DNA from: Talinum fruticosum
Lineage: Eukaryota > Streptophyta > Magnoliopsida > Caryophyllales > Talinaceae
Length of the DNA stretch: 64,000 nucleotides
Reading direction: 5' to 3'
Assembly: GCA_021018815.1 (NCBI GenBank)
Contig: JAITYX010000008.1
Span: 6,756,001-6,820,000, forward strand
The position numbers and the translations under genes were made by a program. This document shows positions 34,101-45,600 of the stretch, one piece after another. Position 1 is the first letter of the stretch, and every line of letters begins with the position of its first letter. The notes beneath the pieces are model-generated. The model worked only from the letters and a program-made list of their open reading frames with translations. It searched no databases and was not told the DNA's origin.

Positions 34101-34897
34101 ACTAGCCAATTGTGTATGGAACCTGATGACCTCGTTACAGTCATGAATGACACAAGCAACTCAGGACAAGCCAGACCCAATCTGTGCTGCTTGCCTCTGT
34201 GAAATCAATATTGGATGTTGCTGTTATGTTGGCAGCTTTTGTGCACAATATGCTGTTTGTTAATCCTACTGAGGAGAAATCTCATTCAGAAACTTTAGAA
34301 CACTGGTATCTTATGTATTAAGCATGCAAAATTCCATATTGAATGTAATGGATCACCACCCATAATTGTTATGTTCTTCATGCAGGTTCATCTACCTCCA
34401 TTTTGAACCGGAAGTTTGTCGAGTTCTGCATTTTGGGGTCAGACAATTTGCCAAGACTTCTAATGATGTATCTCACAAATACCCCGTCATCCGTATTGAA
34501 TTACTTTCCAACCATTCTTTGCAATTCTCCAGAATTCAAAGAAACCACCGTTAACCATAACTTACAATATGCATCTTACTACACTTCTCTGAGAGAGGAT
34601 TCTCGGAAACTAAATGGTTCAGACTTGAATGATATGATACAGAGTGGATCTGCATTTGCCACACAATTCCGTCTTAATGACCCAGTGCTCGACCGGATTG
34701 ATAGGGAGATTTTGGGACGGAAGCCCGGCAGAGTTGTACCTGGTGGATGGTGTGTTGGTGAGTCCAATGACACTTGTGCCGTATGGGGTGATGCGGGCAT
34801 CCTGAGGCCAGGCCCAGGAGCTAAGAGGCTGGAAAAACGTATTGTCAGCCTTCTTTCAAATGGAACATTCCGAAGTCAGCAGTGTATTATTGAATGA
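31183..34897 (+). CDS. GT14-family glycosyltransferase (GlcAT14-like), one frame break
   Basis: Plant Core-2/I-branching-type (GT14) enzyme; characterised members are Golgi beta-glucuronosyltransferases acting on arabinogalactan proteins. Exons: 31183-31743, 31831-31906, 32010-32125, 34386-34897. A membrane anchor (TAFYCISASAFFSVLFLISL) is followed by a serine-rich stem, then SIAYFISGSSGDVSRIFRLL, HPKNLYLLHLDR and VVGKADFSYPKGSSP. Past that the frame shifts, and ISSLLRGASILLRLSPNWDW, FINLSAKDYPLVTQDD, NHTSYIGWRE, the YQLFSGS stretch and PGGWCVGESNDTC follow to IIE at the end. One base missing in CCCC (31634-31637) accounts for the shift. With it restored the exons total 1266 nt, 421 residues, normal size. 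The last intron is 2.3 kb, without a recognised element. Exact substrate is unknown. Confidence 0.85.
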
Positions 34898-36200
34898 TAT
34901 CTTCGGTTATTTCCACACCAGAAAATTTCCCACATCGATCAATTCTTTTCATCACACTTTCGTCGATTTATATTGCTGTAGAGTTAGCCATGAATTCCGG
35001 GATAGGAGCCCTGGTACAAAGAAGCTCAGTGTTTACCTGTATTTGTAGCTGTAGTTTGGGAGTAGTTCTTACTGGGTCTCCTTGTGTATGTAATTGTTGT
35101 AAGTAAGCTAAATGGTGGCAAGATTAGCGGGTTGATCAGTGTAGTATTGTTGTTTGTTGGTTTTGAAATCAGATCTAGACCACTGTAACAATCACAATGC
35201 TGAGGAGGAATCCCATGTTTCATTCTTTGCAGATTGTACCTTATTCTGTTTGTAGTTTCGTAAAGCTTAAGCCCTTAACCTATGTATTTTCCTCCTATTT
35301 TATGGGTTATTGGAAGCCGATAATACCAACTTTAGGGCATTGGATGTCAATAATTTCGCTTGGGCATTGAATGTCAATAATTTCACTTTTTAAATTAAAC
35401 GTCAATAATTTTACATATAAAACTATTAAATGTCAATAACTGCTCGATATTAATATTTTTAATTTTGATCCTCTTTGGTTTTTTGGACTGCCACATTAAT
35501 TGTTTTTAAATAAAAATTATGGGTCATAATATACAACTTGATATAGACCACAACGGTGGGTTTTTTTTTTTGATAAGATAACGGTGGTTTTTACACTTGG
35601 GGCTTGTATGAAAACTTATTTCACATGCTTTCATGTATTTTAAGCTTTTGGAGTTAAATTCCTATCTCTTTTGATGTTATTATATACTCCTTTAATTATT
35701 TCTATCAACTTTTGTTTTCTACAATTGGGTTCTATGCACAGGAGAGTTTTAATTTTGGCAAAAATCTACATTCAACATAAATAATATGAATCTAGCACGC
35801 AATACTCGCAAAATCGTTTATATATAAATTCAACTTTTAATAATTAATATAAATTTTACTGACATCCAACTTCAAAATTGCGACAATCTTGTTATAATAA
35901 TCTTCGATGACTTTGCATCTTTACGTTTGATGGAGGGTCTTACAATCCGTACAAAAGCTATTTGAAAACAGATCTTTTAACTAATGTCTTCAACCACACC
36001 AGTTAATCAAGGGTAGATCTATAAAATTTATATAATGGTTTCCCATAAATTTATATAATAGTTGCCATGATTAAGATGATAGAGAGAGAGAGGAAATTTA
36101 ATTATTTCAACACATCCTAAAAACTAATTAAATAAATAGACATAATTAATACCTCTCATTATTAATCTTAAGAAAACATTTCATTTCATTTCATTTTGTT
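34898..36200. other. Spacer between GT14 and S-protein homologue genes
   Basis: GT14 3' UTR to about 35260, then AT-rich DNA with a short degenerate tandem repeat (35338-35445). The open frames at 34842-35106 are within the 3' UTR and are not credible genes. Confidence 0.5.
35338..35445 (+). repeat. Degenerate tandem repeat of AATGTCAATAATTT, four copies
   Basis: GGATGTCAATAATTTCGCTT, GAATGTCAATAATTTCACTT, AAACGTCAATAATTTTACAT and AAATGTCAATAACTG follow one another at 28-32 bp spacing, so a unit of about 30 bp was duplicated and then diverged. Confidence 0.65.
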
Positions 36201-36659
36201 TTACACAACGGGGTCACTACTATTGCCCTTGTTCCATTTATAACATCTATCATATTGATGAGTCTTGGGATTAAGCATACAAGGTCCATCAAACTTATTG
36301 ACTGTCCACCAACACTTACCCCCACAAACATCATAATCCCTACCTTGAACATATATGTCAAAGTAATGGTGGACACTCCACCAATGAAACCAACAGAAAT
36401 ATTGAGTAGTCCCCCAAAAATATGGTCGAAATACAAACTCGAAGAACTCTCCATAATGAAGTAGGGTTTGGTTGAACTCGGTGTCATTTGATTTGCAACG
36501 GAGGCTAAGGTCTATTCCTTTCGGACCTTGGCCTAGCTCGTTGGCCACACGTACATGGGTTTTAGCCAATTTAAACCCTTTTGCTTCACTTGATGTTGCC
36601 ATGATTGAGATGATGAGGAGAAGGAGGAGAGGGAGGAGTTTGTTGTTCAATGGGTTCAT
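36201..36659 (-). CDS. S-protein homologue (SPH, plant self-incompatibility S1 family), member 1
   Basis: Small secreted cysteine-rich protein of the family of poppy PrsS, the stigmatic self-incompatibility determinant; most SPH genes elsewhere have unknown roles. 152 residues, one exon. It has a signal peptide (LLPLLLLLIISIMATSSEAK), then HVRVANELGQGPKGIDLSLR, a cysteine in LRCKSND, the hallmark HYGEFFEFVFRPYFWGTTQY, FCWFHWW, FDIYVQGRDYDVCGGKCWW and GPCMLN. These fit the SPH fold with its conserved cysteines. A TATA-like box on the minus strand (36718-36727) lies about 60 bp upstream of the ATG. A second SPH on the same strand lies 1.2 kb upstream; the two are clearly diverged, so it is an old pair or two separate family members. 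Confidence 0.9.
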   Translation of the reverse strand: MNPLNNKLLPLLLLLIISIMATSSEAKGFKLAKTHVRVANELGQGPKGIDLSLRCKSNDTEFNQTLLHYGEFFEFVFRPYFWGTTQYFCWFHWWSVHHYFDIYVQGRDYDVCGGKCWWTVNKFDGPCMLNPKTHQYDRCYKWNKGNSSDPVV

Positions 36660-37887
36660 GATTTTGTGTTTGAGGTTGGTTTTGGGTTTCTCCGATTTTG
36701 AAAATATAGGAGTTAGAGTTTTATAAAGGATTATACATTAAAGAATCAATTAATGCGTGTTGAGTTTTTGGGAAGATTGTAATTTTTTTCTTTATTTAAA
36801 AGACCAGATTTCTTTCCTTTTTTAGAATTTATAAAGGTGGAGTAAGAAAATTGAAGTCTAATTTATGAGAGAAGTAGTCATTTAATGTAGTGAAATATGT
36901 GGTCTGATTTATGAGTGAAATGGTCATTTAATGTGGTGAAATCTGTAGAGATAACGTAAAAGTTTGTACACATCATGAATGGTTTTTTAACATTGTTAAC
37001 TTGTTACTGACTTGCTTGACTAGATGTAGCTTGTTTAACACAAGATCGTATTTTATTATGCTTTTTTTTTTTTACAAGAAACATATACATCGACTTGTAC
37101 AAGTATATAAATTAAGATAACCCGCATATGACAGTAAATTTGAGCTATAATAAGGTTTATTAGCCATCATTTGTCATAACATCACCAATTGCCTTGAATA
37201 AATATAAAACGACTTGTTCTGTTTTTAGTTCAAATTTAGGCACAAGGTCAATATAAGCATTGGTATAATCAATTAACTTTTTTTTTTTGGTGTAAAAGTA
37301 GGTGCAAGCCTTCGAAATTTAGACTTAAATTTTTTATAATAAAAATATTTAAATACTTTATTAGTTAAGATAACTGTCATTCATAATAATTTTTTTCAAA
37401 CCCTATGAACTCAACATGAATGAATGTATATACGCGCTTTGTGAGTCATTAATCTACGCCTTTCGACGATAAACTTAATGCATCAAATGTTTAATCTAGT
37501 CACAAAAGAAAAGCCAAAGGAAAGACATCAATGTAAATGCATATCTTCAAAACAATGGGGATTGGGGTACAAGAAAAATGTTTTTTTTTTTTTTTGGAGG
37601 GGGTACAATTATAGTCCAAAACATGAAGTATAATTTGAACAAAGCCCCTTATAGGGGAAAAGAAACCTACAGGCTACCTAATCCGTCGCTAACATAGTAT
37701 GCGTACATTTATTAGCATAGCATACCATAGCATGCATAAATAGGCTGCGTGTATAAACTAATTATATATTATCCTAATGTACCTAATATTTTTCTCGGTT
37801 CCTTTTTCTTTTTCTATGAGAGGAGTCGAGCTGACGTAGCCTTCAGAACTTACCGATTAAGCTAACTTTACGACTGTAAAACCACGT
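36660..37887. other. Spacer between the two S-protein homologue genes
   Basis: Promoter of the downstream SPH gene (TATA-like ATTTATAAAACTC-type sequence near 36718-36727, minus strand), a 46-bp tandem repeat at 36857-36948 and AT-rich DNA. No exon recognised. Confidence 0.5.
36857..36948 (+). repeat. Tandem 46-bp repeat, two copies
   Basis: Copy 1 36857-36902, copy 2 36903-36948; both contain TTTATGAG, GTCATTTAATGT and GTGAAAT, with a few differences. It lies 200 bp upstream of the SPH gene at 36659. Confidence 0.7.
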
Positions 37888-38313
37888 CTATCGGCCTCCC
37901 CATTTATACATCAACTTATTGGTCTCTCCATCAGAATAATGTATATAGAGCCCCTCAGATCGAACATACCAGGTGCAATAGCCTTCACACTTACGCATGT
38001 CTCGTTCCCTGTCATAGACATCGAATTCACCCTTGAAGTCCCCGGACATCATGTCACAGTAGTAATGGGTGTGGTGGGGATCTTCAAAGGACCATCTATG
38101 GTGCTGGCCCGGTGGGATTTGGTGCACGCCAACATCTTGGGTGTCTGATCTGCAGTCTATTGTCAGATTCCGGCCGGTCCCTAGGTCATTCCATATGGTT
38201 ATGTAGTGTGTATCGGCTGCCACTGGCCTTCCTAGACACGCTACTAATGCAATCGATATAGAGAGAAGGGCTATGAGATTGAAAATTGAGGGTTTCAGGG
38301 AATGCTTCCTCAT
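37888..38313 (-). CDS. S-protein homologue (SPH), member 2
   Basis: 141-residue secreted SPH-family protein, one exon. Signal peptide IFNLIALLSISIALVACLGR, then HYITIWNDLGTGRNLTIDCR, the GQHHRWSFEDPHHTHYYCDM segment in place of the usual GxxFxFxFxxxFWxTT pattern, GEFDVYDRERDMRKCEGYCT, and WYVRSEGLYIHY. Cysteine positions (DCRS, YYCDM, KCEGYC) keep the family spacing. It differs strongly from its neighbour at 36201-36659 and lacks the FRPYFWGTT block, so it belongs to another SPH branch. Function unknown. The ATG at 38313 is the only one before the signal peptide. Confidence 0.88.
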   Translation of the reverse strand: MRKHSLKPSIFNLIALLSISIALVACLGRPVAADTHYITIWNDLGTGRNLTIDCRSDTQDVGVHQIPPGQHHRWSFEDPHHTHYYCDMMSGDFKGEFDVYDRERDMRKCEGYCTWYVRSEGLYIHYSDGETNKLMYKWGGR

Positions 38314-38867
38314 TTTCTGAAGGATCAGATTTTGTGGTCTTTGAGCTGTTTAGGTTCAGTGCATGGTTGCTGATGCCAATGTTTAAGTAGAATTTGAATG
38401 GATGTAACTGTATGCCTAATTAAGGGTGGATAATTTTGGAAATATAGGAAAAAGGGAATTTGTGAAAACAGAGGCCTATGCTTTATTTTGGGTAAGTTTG
38501 AGTGAGGATGTAACTGAAATAACTGCCAGTTTATCTGAAATTTACTAAAATTGTATAATGGTGTTAGTTACTAGAAAATTATTGCTTGTCTATTAGAGTA
38601 TAAAAGAGGGAAAGGAGACATCTATTTTGGGACATCAACACAATAAATGGAAGTAATTATGAGATGTTATAGTATCTAATTATCTCGAATTAGAGTATAC
38701 TAATACGATTAACAAAAGCAATATTAGACCCGGATAAATGGGTAGTAGAGTGAGTTACATTAGGATTGGCATGTATTGTTGGGGCCATTTCAGGTTTGGT
38801 AATGTTAGCATCGTGTCTAAATTTAATGTTTTTAATAAGCTTGTTAAGAAAATATGGTCAACTTGGT

Positions 38868-38893
38868 AAAATATATATATATATATATATATA
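38868..38893. repeat. AT dinucleotide microsatellite
   Basis: Uninterrupted AT repeat of about 13 units. Confidence 0.9.
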
Positions 38894-39410
38894 GTCGACA
38901 AAGAATTAGAAGTTTGGTTCGGTTCCATTTAATTTGGATTAATTGTGCTTCAGGTTAGAATCTAGTTGCATTCTTAATGGTTGTTCAATGAGATTGTTAA
39001 AAACACAGCAATTAACACAGGCAAAGAAGCTTTGTTTCCGAGCACTTTGGTTCACAGTTTGGGTCCATGTAAAATGCTTATTCAAGAACAATATTTGTAT
39101 ATAACCAGGATAAACATTTCATACAACATCAGAAAATCAGTGACCAGCTTCATCTTTCGGTATTCAGATCTACCTGGACAAGATTGCTGATTCTAGCACT
39201 TGCAAGCCTGACAGAACTACACGACATGGATATCTCTTCGCCTATTTACAACAGAGGAGTCAAAATTTCTCGAGCAATTTTAAAGCATCCATCCTGAGTT
39301 AACCACAGTTTCCTGAAATGCAGAGTCAAACTTTCAAATCAAGCATTCTTCAACTGTGATCATGGCCATAACGAACAGGAGCAAGAGGATGGTTCATTGA
39401 TCAATCTTTA

Positions 39411-39502
39411 TGGAGCAATGTCAAATGCCAGTGCCTCCCCTGTGAACAAGTAGAAATGGAGCAATGTCAAATGCCAGTGCCTCCCCTGTGAACAAGTAGA
39501 AA
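39411..39502 (+). repeat. Perfect 46-bp tandem duplication
   Basis: Unit starts TGGAGCAATGTCAAATGCCA and ends AACAAGTAGAAA; copies 39411-39456 and 39457-39502 are identical. It lies just downstream of the FLIP-like stop codon, probably in the 3' UTR. Identity implies a recent event, or an assembly slip. Confidence 0.88.
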
Positions 39503-39647
39503 TTACTCATAAAGACAGCAGAATGACTCGTTACCTGCTTCTGCTCTCTTTTTCGAGCTCTGAAGATGTATGGCATATTCAATTGTCATCACATAAAAGG
39601 GTCTGCATTAGTCATACATAGGAAGTTACAATGCCAATTCAGAAGGC

Positions 39648-42600
39648 TCACCCACTATCAGCCAACCCTGCCAGGTGATTGACCATATCTTCAAGACGAG
39701 AAAATTGGGTCAGGATCTTGTTGTCAAGCTCCACATTGTCATGGAGATCTTGCCGCCATAGAGAAAGACCATCCCCCATAACTTTCAAACCATTCTGCAA
39801 TAGCTCCATTCCGATGCTAAATCCATCAGGCAATTTCCGCCTTTTGTTGGACAGGTTTTCGCCACTGGCATCCACGGTTTTACATTCTGGAGCTTCCTCC
39901 ACAACAAGAGATGATATCTTCAGAAATCGCTCTTTTAGGATAAGACCGTCCTTAATAATAAGCTTGAGCTGTTCAGAACAAGAAGCTGTTGTTGTGGGAA
40001 GAGCCATTTCCTTCTCGAGAAATACCTTCAACTCGGACATAAACCTTTCCTCATCTGCATTAGTCCCTGACTCTAGATCAAACGAAAGAGATGCATCTGA
40101 TGGGACAAATCTCCAGAGCTGATTACACGAGGTGCGAGCAGCAAAATACCCAAATGCAGATAATGCAAGATGAATGAGGGCCCAGTGTTTCTCTCTCAAC
40201 ATCATGTGATATAACTGCCACACAGCACAAGTCTTTACACTTTCTTCACATTCTGCCATCTCCACGTGACCAAAGCTAGACATGAAAGAAGCTAGAGCTG
40301 GCTTGCACTTCTGTAATTCAGAGGCCCCACTATTTGGCCCAGAGATGAACATGTTTTTGAGCTCAATGATTACCTGTTCCATTTTATCATTGCCATACAA
40401 ATGCTTGGCAGTCGAAATAATCACCAGTGCTTCACTTAGAAGTCTACAACAATGGTTCTTGATAATCCTATCCGCCGACATTTTATAGTTTTGAATCGAA
40501 GCTAACAATAATTTCAAAGTCTTCTCATTCAGAACAGAAGCATCAATTTGCCTACAGGACAGGAAAAGAAGCATTCAGTTGAAAACTAATGAATAGATTC
40601 AAAATCGTACATTTGGAATGATGAAGACATTATAAATGCTGCAGACAAAGTCAGAGATCTGTAGGGTAAAAAGGACAGCACTGAAAATTTCCAAGCCCAG
40701 GGATACAATCATACAAAGAGCCATTATAGCAATTTGCATATACTCATATATAAGCATTTGTAATCTAAGTGTCATACCTTTGAATTTTAACTTACACAAC
40801 TAGGGTGTTCCTGTTCCATCAAGAAAGGTTTAAAGACTTCGCATATGGATATGGGTGTCATAATGACATAATCCTGAAAGTTAGCATGGTGTCACATACA
40901 AAACTGAATCATAGGAGTTCAGATAGCAATTGGTTATGGATCCTCCATGCATCTCATCAGCTCTCCTACCTCCCTAGCTAGTGAGAAGGCATCAGTATCA
41001 CTGAGCTATACCCTTCTGGCAGCACTGGATATATATTCCCTGCCTTACGCAGAGCCCAGTGGCTATCACATCCTATAAAAACATGTTATGCAATGCCAAG
41101 TACAAGAACTATATAAATCACATACACATCAACTAAATCTCAAGCACCAACGGGAACTAATTGCTCCTCAATGAATATATGTGTAATGCTAAGCATTGAT
41201 GGTACTAATTGGGGGGGTAAAATAGAACCAGTTCCAAGCTCCAGTAAAATGCAATTAGAAGTAAGCAACATACAGATCGGTGTTTAAGAGTATCACATAA
41301 AGGAAAAAATTCTATCATGATGCTATTTCATGGCAGTCCCACGTTGGATGAGAAACCAAATTATCATGTTCAGAAATAAACAAATGGAATGAGAAAAACC
41401 ATCACTTACATAGACTGCAAAGTGGAGCAAAGTATAGCAACCGGTATGCCAAACACATTGGAAGTGTCAGAATTCATCAAATTTTCATCATAGTCACCAG
41501 CAAACTGAATATAATCATTATATATTCTTTCTGTGGCAGCAGTTCTCAAGTTATCTGATAATAGATTCAGCTGAAAGCCTTCAGATAACAAAGCTGCATA
41601 CATGACAGCAGAAACCTGTGATCTGTCATCTGTCACAATGAACCTATAGACTCGATCAACCACAGAGGGCGGACAGGAAGCAAGAATCAGACACATTGAT
41701 CTTGCCATCTTCCTTAATGCACGTTGCAGAGAGAAATGTGAATTAGAACAGGCAATTATCTTGTACAAAGAACAAATTTTGTCCATAACAGCATTCACTG
41801 TATTGCTCTCAGCATGACGTACTAAAAAACTCCAGAGTTCCACAATAATTTCCAAGCAAAGGAAATGAGGATGGAAGAAGTTATCAAGTAGAAAGTACTC
41901 CATTTCACGCCAAGCTTGAGTTCCAGAGACAAATATCATAAAAATTTTCAGTGCATGCAACAAGGACATCAACATAGGCTCCCAGGTCAGTACCAACGAT
42001 TTACCATTACCAAACGATGCAGGAATATCCAGAACTAAAATGACGGAATAAACTTCTTCATCAACCAAAGTGTCAAAAAGCCATTGTAGCCTTCTGATTA
42101 TCCCAAGTACAACCTCTTCTTCTAGATCGAAACAAAGTTTCAAAAGATCAGTAAACAGGGATACTCTGCCAAGCAATAATCCCTAGCTGTAGCCATAGCT
42201 TCAGTAGTCACTGAGAATACATCATCCAGAAAAGCCTTACGGAGATCAGCATGAAGATCAGAATGTTTGGATTGCAAGCCACTTTCAACACCAAACAATT
42301 CATCGAGGATTTGGAGCTTCTGATCCTTTTTCAGTTGCGGGAATTTAATAATGAATTTAGCAAATGAAGAGATGTAGGCTTTAGAAGTTCTTCCATAACT
42401 TCACAGACATTTTTCAGATTTCTTTTTGGCTGAATACGACCCTCAAGGTGGTAAGCAGCAGGATACATAGAGTTAGTTCCCTATATATAGAAAATGCTGG
42501 ATGTGGGTATTGAGAGCAGATTCTAACTGCATTGATCAGGTAAAATTTTATTGGAAGAAACACCCTCTTAGCTTCAGTTACAGATATTGTTTGCTCGTGT

Positions 42601-45600
42601 GAGGACCAAGTTTCAGCTGCACACCTGAGGGAGTCATTTGCCAATGAGATGAGAATCATAATGATGTCCCCTACATTGACCGTTCCAGCCAATGTCCCTT
42701 TTCCAAGTTGAAGCAAGGAAACAACACCTTTCCATGAAAAATTGAGAATAGTGACCAGACTTCCACCACCATCAGCAGCTAGGGTTCCGATCTCAGACAG
42801 TTTCCCTATTGTATATTTGGTTAGTTTAACAACAAGATTTAGGTCTGCTGCTCCTCTATCCAAGTCACTGATATCTTTACGAGTTATAAGATCATACAAA
42901 TCCCAATCTACCATTTGGCCATACACCTTGCACAGTTTCATTGTGGAATCCAGAACCAACTCAGATCCTCTCAACAGTTCTGAAGTAAGTGACTGGATTT
43001 TCTGGATGGATACTATCAAAGTGTCATTTTTTTTATATAAGTGATACTATCAAAGTGTCATTAGCAAACTCAAATCAGTTTCTAGTGGCTAAGAGATACT
43101 CGTGAATCACTACCTTGATTTCTGATATAAAATCTTTAATCAGGTTGAGTTGCTCCAAAGTGAACTTCTCAAGAGCATCCATCAACAGCTGATCTCCCAA
43201 TACAGGGCTTCTTATCACCAAAGAAAAACAAGCTGCAGAGAAGTTCAAGCACTCCAAAAGCAGCTGCAAAATTGGATTTTTGACAACTAATGAGTAAATG
43301 TGGTTTATTTTCGAGTTATGACAGATGTAAAAATAGAGAAACAAGGGGGCATTCACTATCTGGGGCGAGTTTCAAGGGATAAAAACAAACTTTAAGTAGG
43401 AGTGTCCTGAATTTTGCAAAAATTAATTAGCAAAGGTGTTCACAAGAAATATTCATTGTCAAGCCAAGAGGAGGGGAGAGAAGAAGGCCAGCCAGAAACA
43501 ATTGAATTAATACCTGGAGAAAGAGGTTACAATGCTCTTCCTCTTGAGAATCACCTGTTGACATAAGTGTCATCTTTAGATGCTTCGCACACCAATTGCC
43601 GGCCTACACATCATAAAATGAAATTAAGCAAATTAAACTCCAGGCATCTTTCTGGATTTGAGAAAAGGATCAGCAGGAAAAAAAAAAAAAAAAAAAACCA
43701 TACCATAGTCCCCATGGTTAGAAGCTTTCCCTGACATCTTGGGCCATCTCCTTCTAGGAATTTGGCAGCTACATCTAATATTGCTTTGTTCAACATGCAT
43801 TGAGAGACATCCAGACAAGCAAAGCTTTCCCATAATGCCTAGCAACTTGTCAAGGAAAAGCTATACAATGACGTATGAAGTAGAATTTGGAATCAGAGAA
43901 ATAGGAAAGCATGTACTGAAAAATGCCCTTATCAGCCTAGAAATCTCACCTACCATATCATCCCATACAGGCATACCCTTGTACCTTTGTCCCGCACATG
44001 AGCTTCTGTCTATAATGCTGTTTTCTGTTTTTGTTTAGAGATTGCCTGCCAGGGACGAGAGGGGGTGTTTCTTCTCTATTAAGCACCAACAATGTTGAAA
44101 GACTCATATATCTAATCTTAATGCAACACATTCATCTTCACTACCCCAGAGAGAACACTAAACCCAATCCATCCGAAAACTTAAAATGATAATTTGCACG
44201 ATGAAAGTTGATAGAACAGGTACTAAGATTTACAACAGGTCAACAGCTAGTACAAATATCGACTTATAAAGGTAAGCTGGAAAAAATTATGGACTGAATT
44301 AATAATAAGATTTCCTATGAGTGCAGGAGAATTTCATTCACTTCATTTTGTTCAATGGTTTTAAGATCAGTGTAAAATTTGTCCCAAAAAGAAAAGAAAA
44401 ACACAAACAACATAGTTAGAACATAGATAGTGTAGCAAAACACATGCACCCAAGACCATTACTGTCAAGGCTTCAGATCCATAGATAAACAAAGTGTATC
44501 CACATTAAATAAATTCTACAATTTTATAGAGAATGCCATAATTTTAAAAAAATAACGTCGGATACTGTAATGAATTCTAGAAGAGCATCCAGGTCTGGAA
44601 TTTCAAGAAGAGTTGATGCCCTGAGCTTGGCAAGCAGCTCTATACGAGTCTCAACAAGCTGTTATGCACATGAATGAATAAAGTTTATAATAACTGGAAA
44701 TACAAGAATCACTCAACAACTCAAGTGAACATCAATACAAACTCAGAATAGCATGGTTTTCAAAGTAAAAAAGAAAATAGGGCACAAGCAAGAAAGATTA
44801 CAGAAACAAGACAGGAACTATAAAACAATATCAACAGGTATTAGTCATCCATATTCTCTTCATACACCTTTCTTTAAGAAGTATGAAAGAGGTAGATAGC
44901 TGCTGGCCACTTAGCCCCTGGATTCCTGAAGAGATTCTTGCTGGATTAAGGTCAAGCCACAGCTTCCATGTCAAAATTTGAAACACAAATCAGATCTGCT
45001 ATGCAGTATATAGAACAAAGAGATTGTTGGTAGTTATTAAGCATACATACTGCCTAAAGTAGCATTTGAGAAGCTGATTGATGTGTGACCATCAAGGCCA
45101 TTGAGAAGATTGGAAGCCACACATACAATCTAAGACTTCTGAGGGTTATGAAAGTCTTGGCTAGTAGGCTACTTTTGATATTAGCCACCTTTCTTCCTAT
45201 TTGGGTGAAAGGGGACATATTGTTAACTAATAAAATGCAATTGGAGGACCATCAACTGATTCAACTCATTGCAGTTGATTCAAAAATTGCCAACCAAAGC
45301 CATAAACTCCACGTTCATAATGTCCAGTTTCCTGCTTGGTTTTATGTCATCAATTTAGCTTGGGCGGTTCAGCCAAGCCTCACTTGAGTGCCCCACTCTT
45401 ATGGACCCTAAAGAGTATATTTCAAAGCACAGGCATCACAGTTTGCATTAATTCATTTTCAGAAGCAGGTGAAAGATCTCCGACTGTCTGGAACTTTGTT
45501 TGATCTGCGTGCCTAAGTTCTTCTAGCTGTTGAGCTCAACTAGAGGAACATATTCCACTGACTTCTTTAAATAAAGTTAACACCAAAATCAACCTAGATG

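Larger units (their letters stand above)
38314..39647. other. Spacer between SPH member 2 and the FLIP-like gene
   Basis: Contains an AT dinucleotide run (about 38868-38893), a 46-bp perfect tandem repeat (39411-39502) in the likely 3' UTR of the FLIP-like gene, and unremarkable AT-rich DNA. No exon recognised. Confidence 0.5.

Noticed and set aside
45085..45387. 100-residue open frame in the FLIP-like intron 1, repeated at 54795-55094
   Set aside because: No recognisable domain. It looks conserved only because it lies in the duplication; the first residues differ because the open frame crosses the duplication breakpoint.
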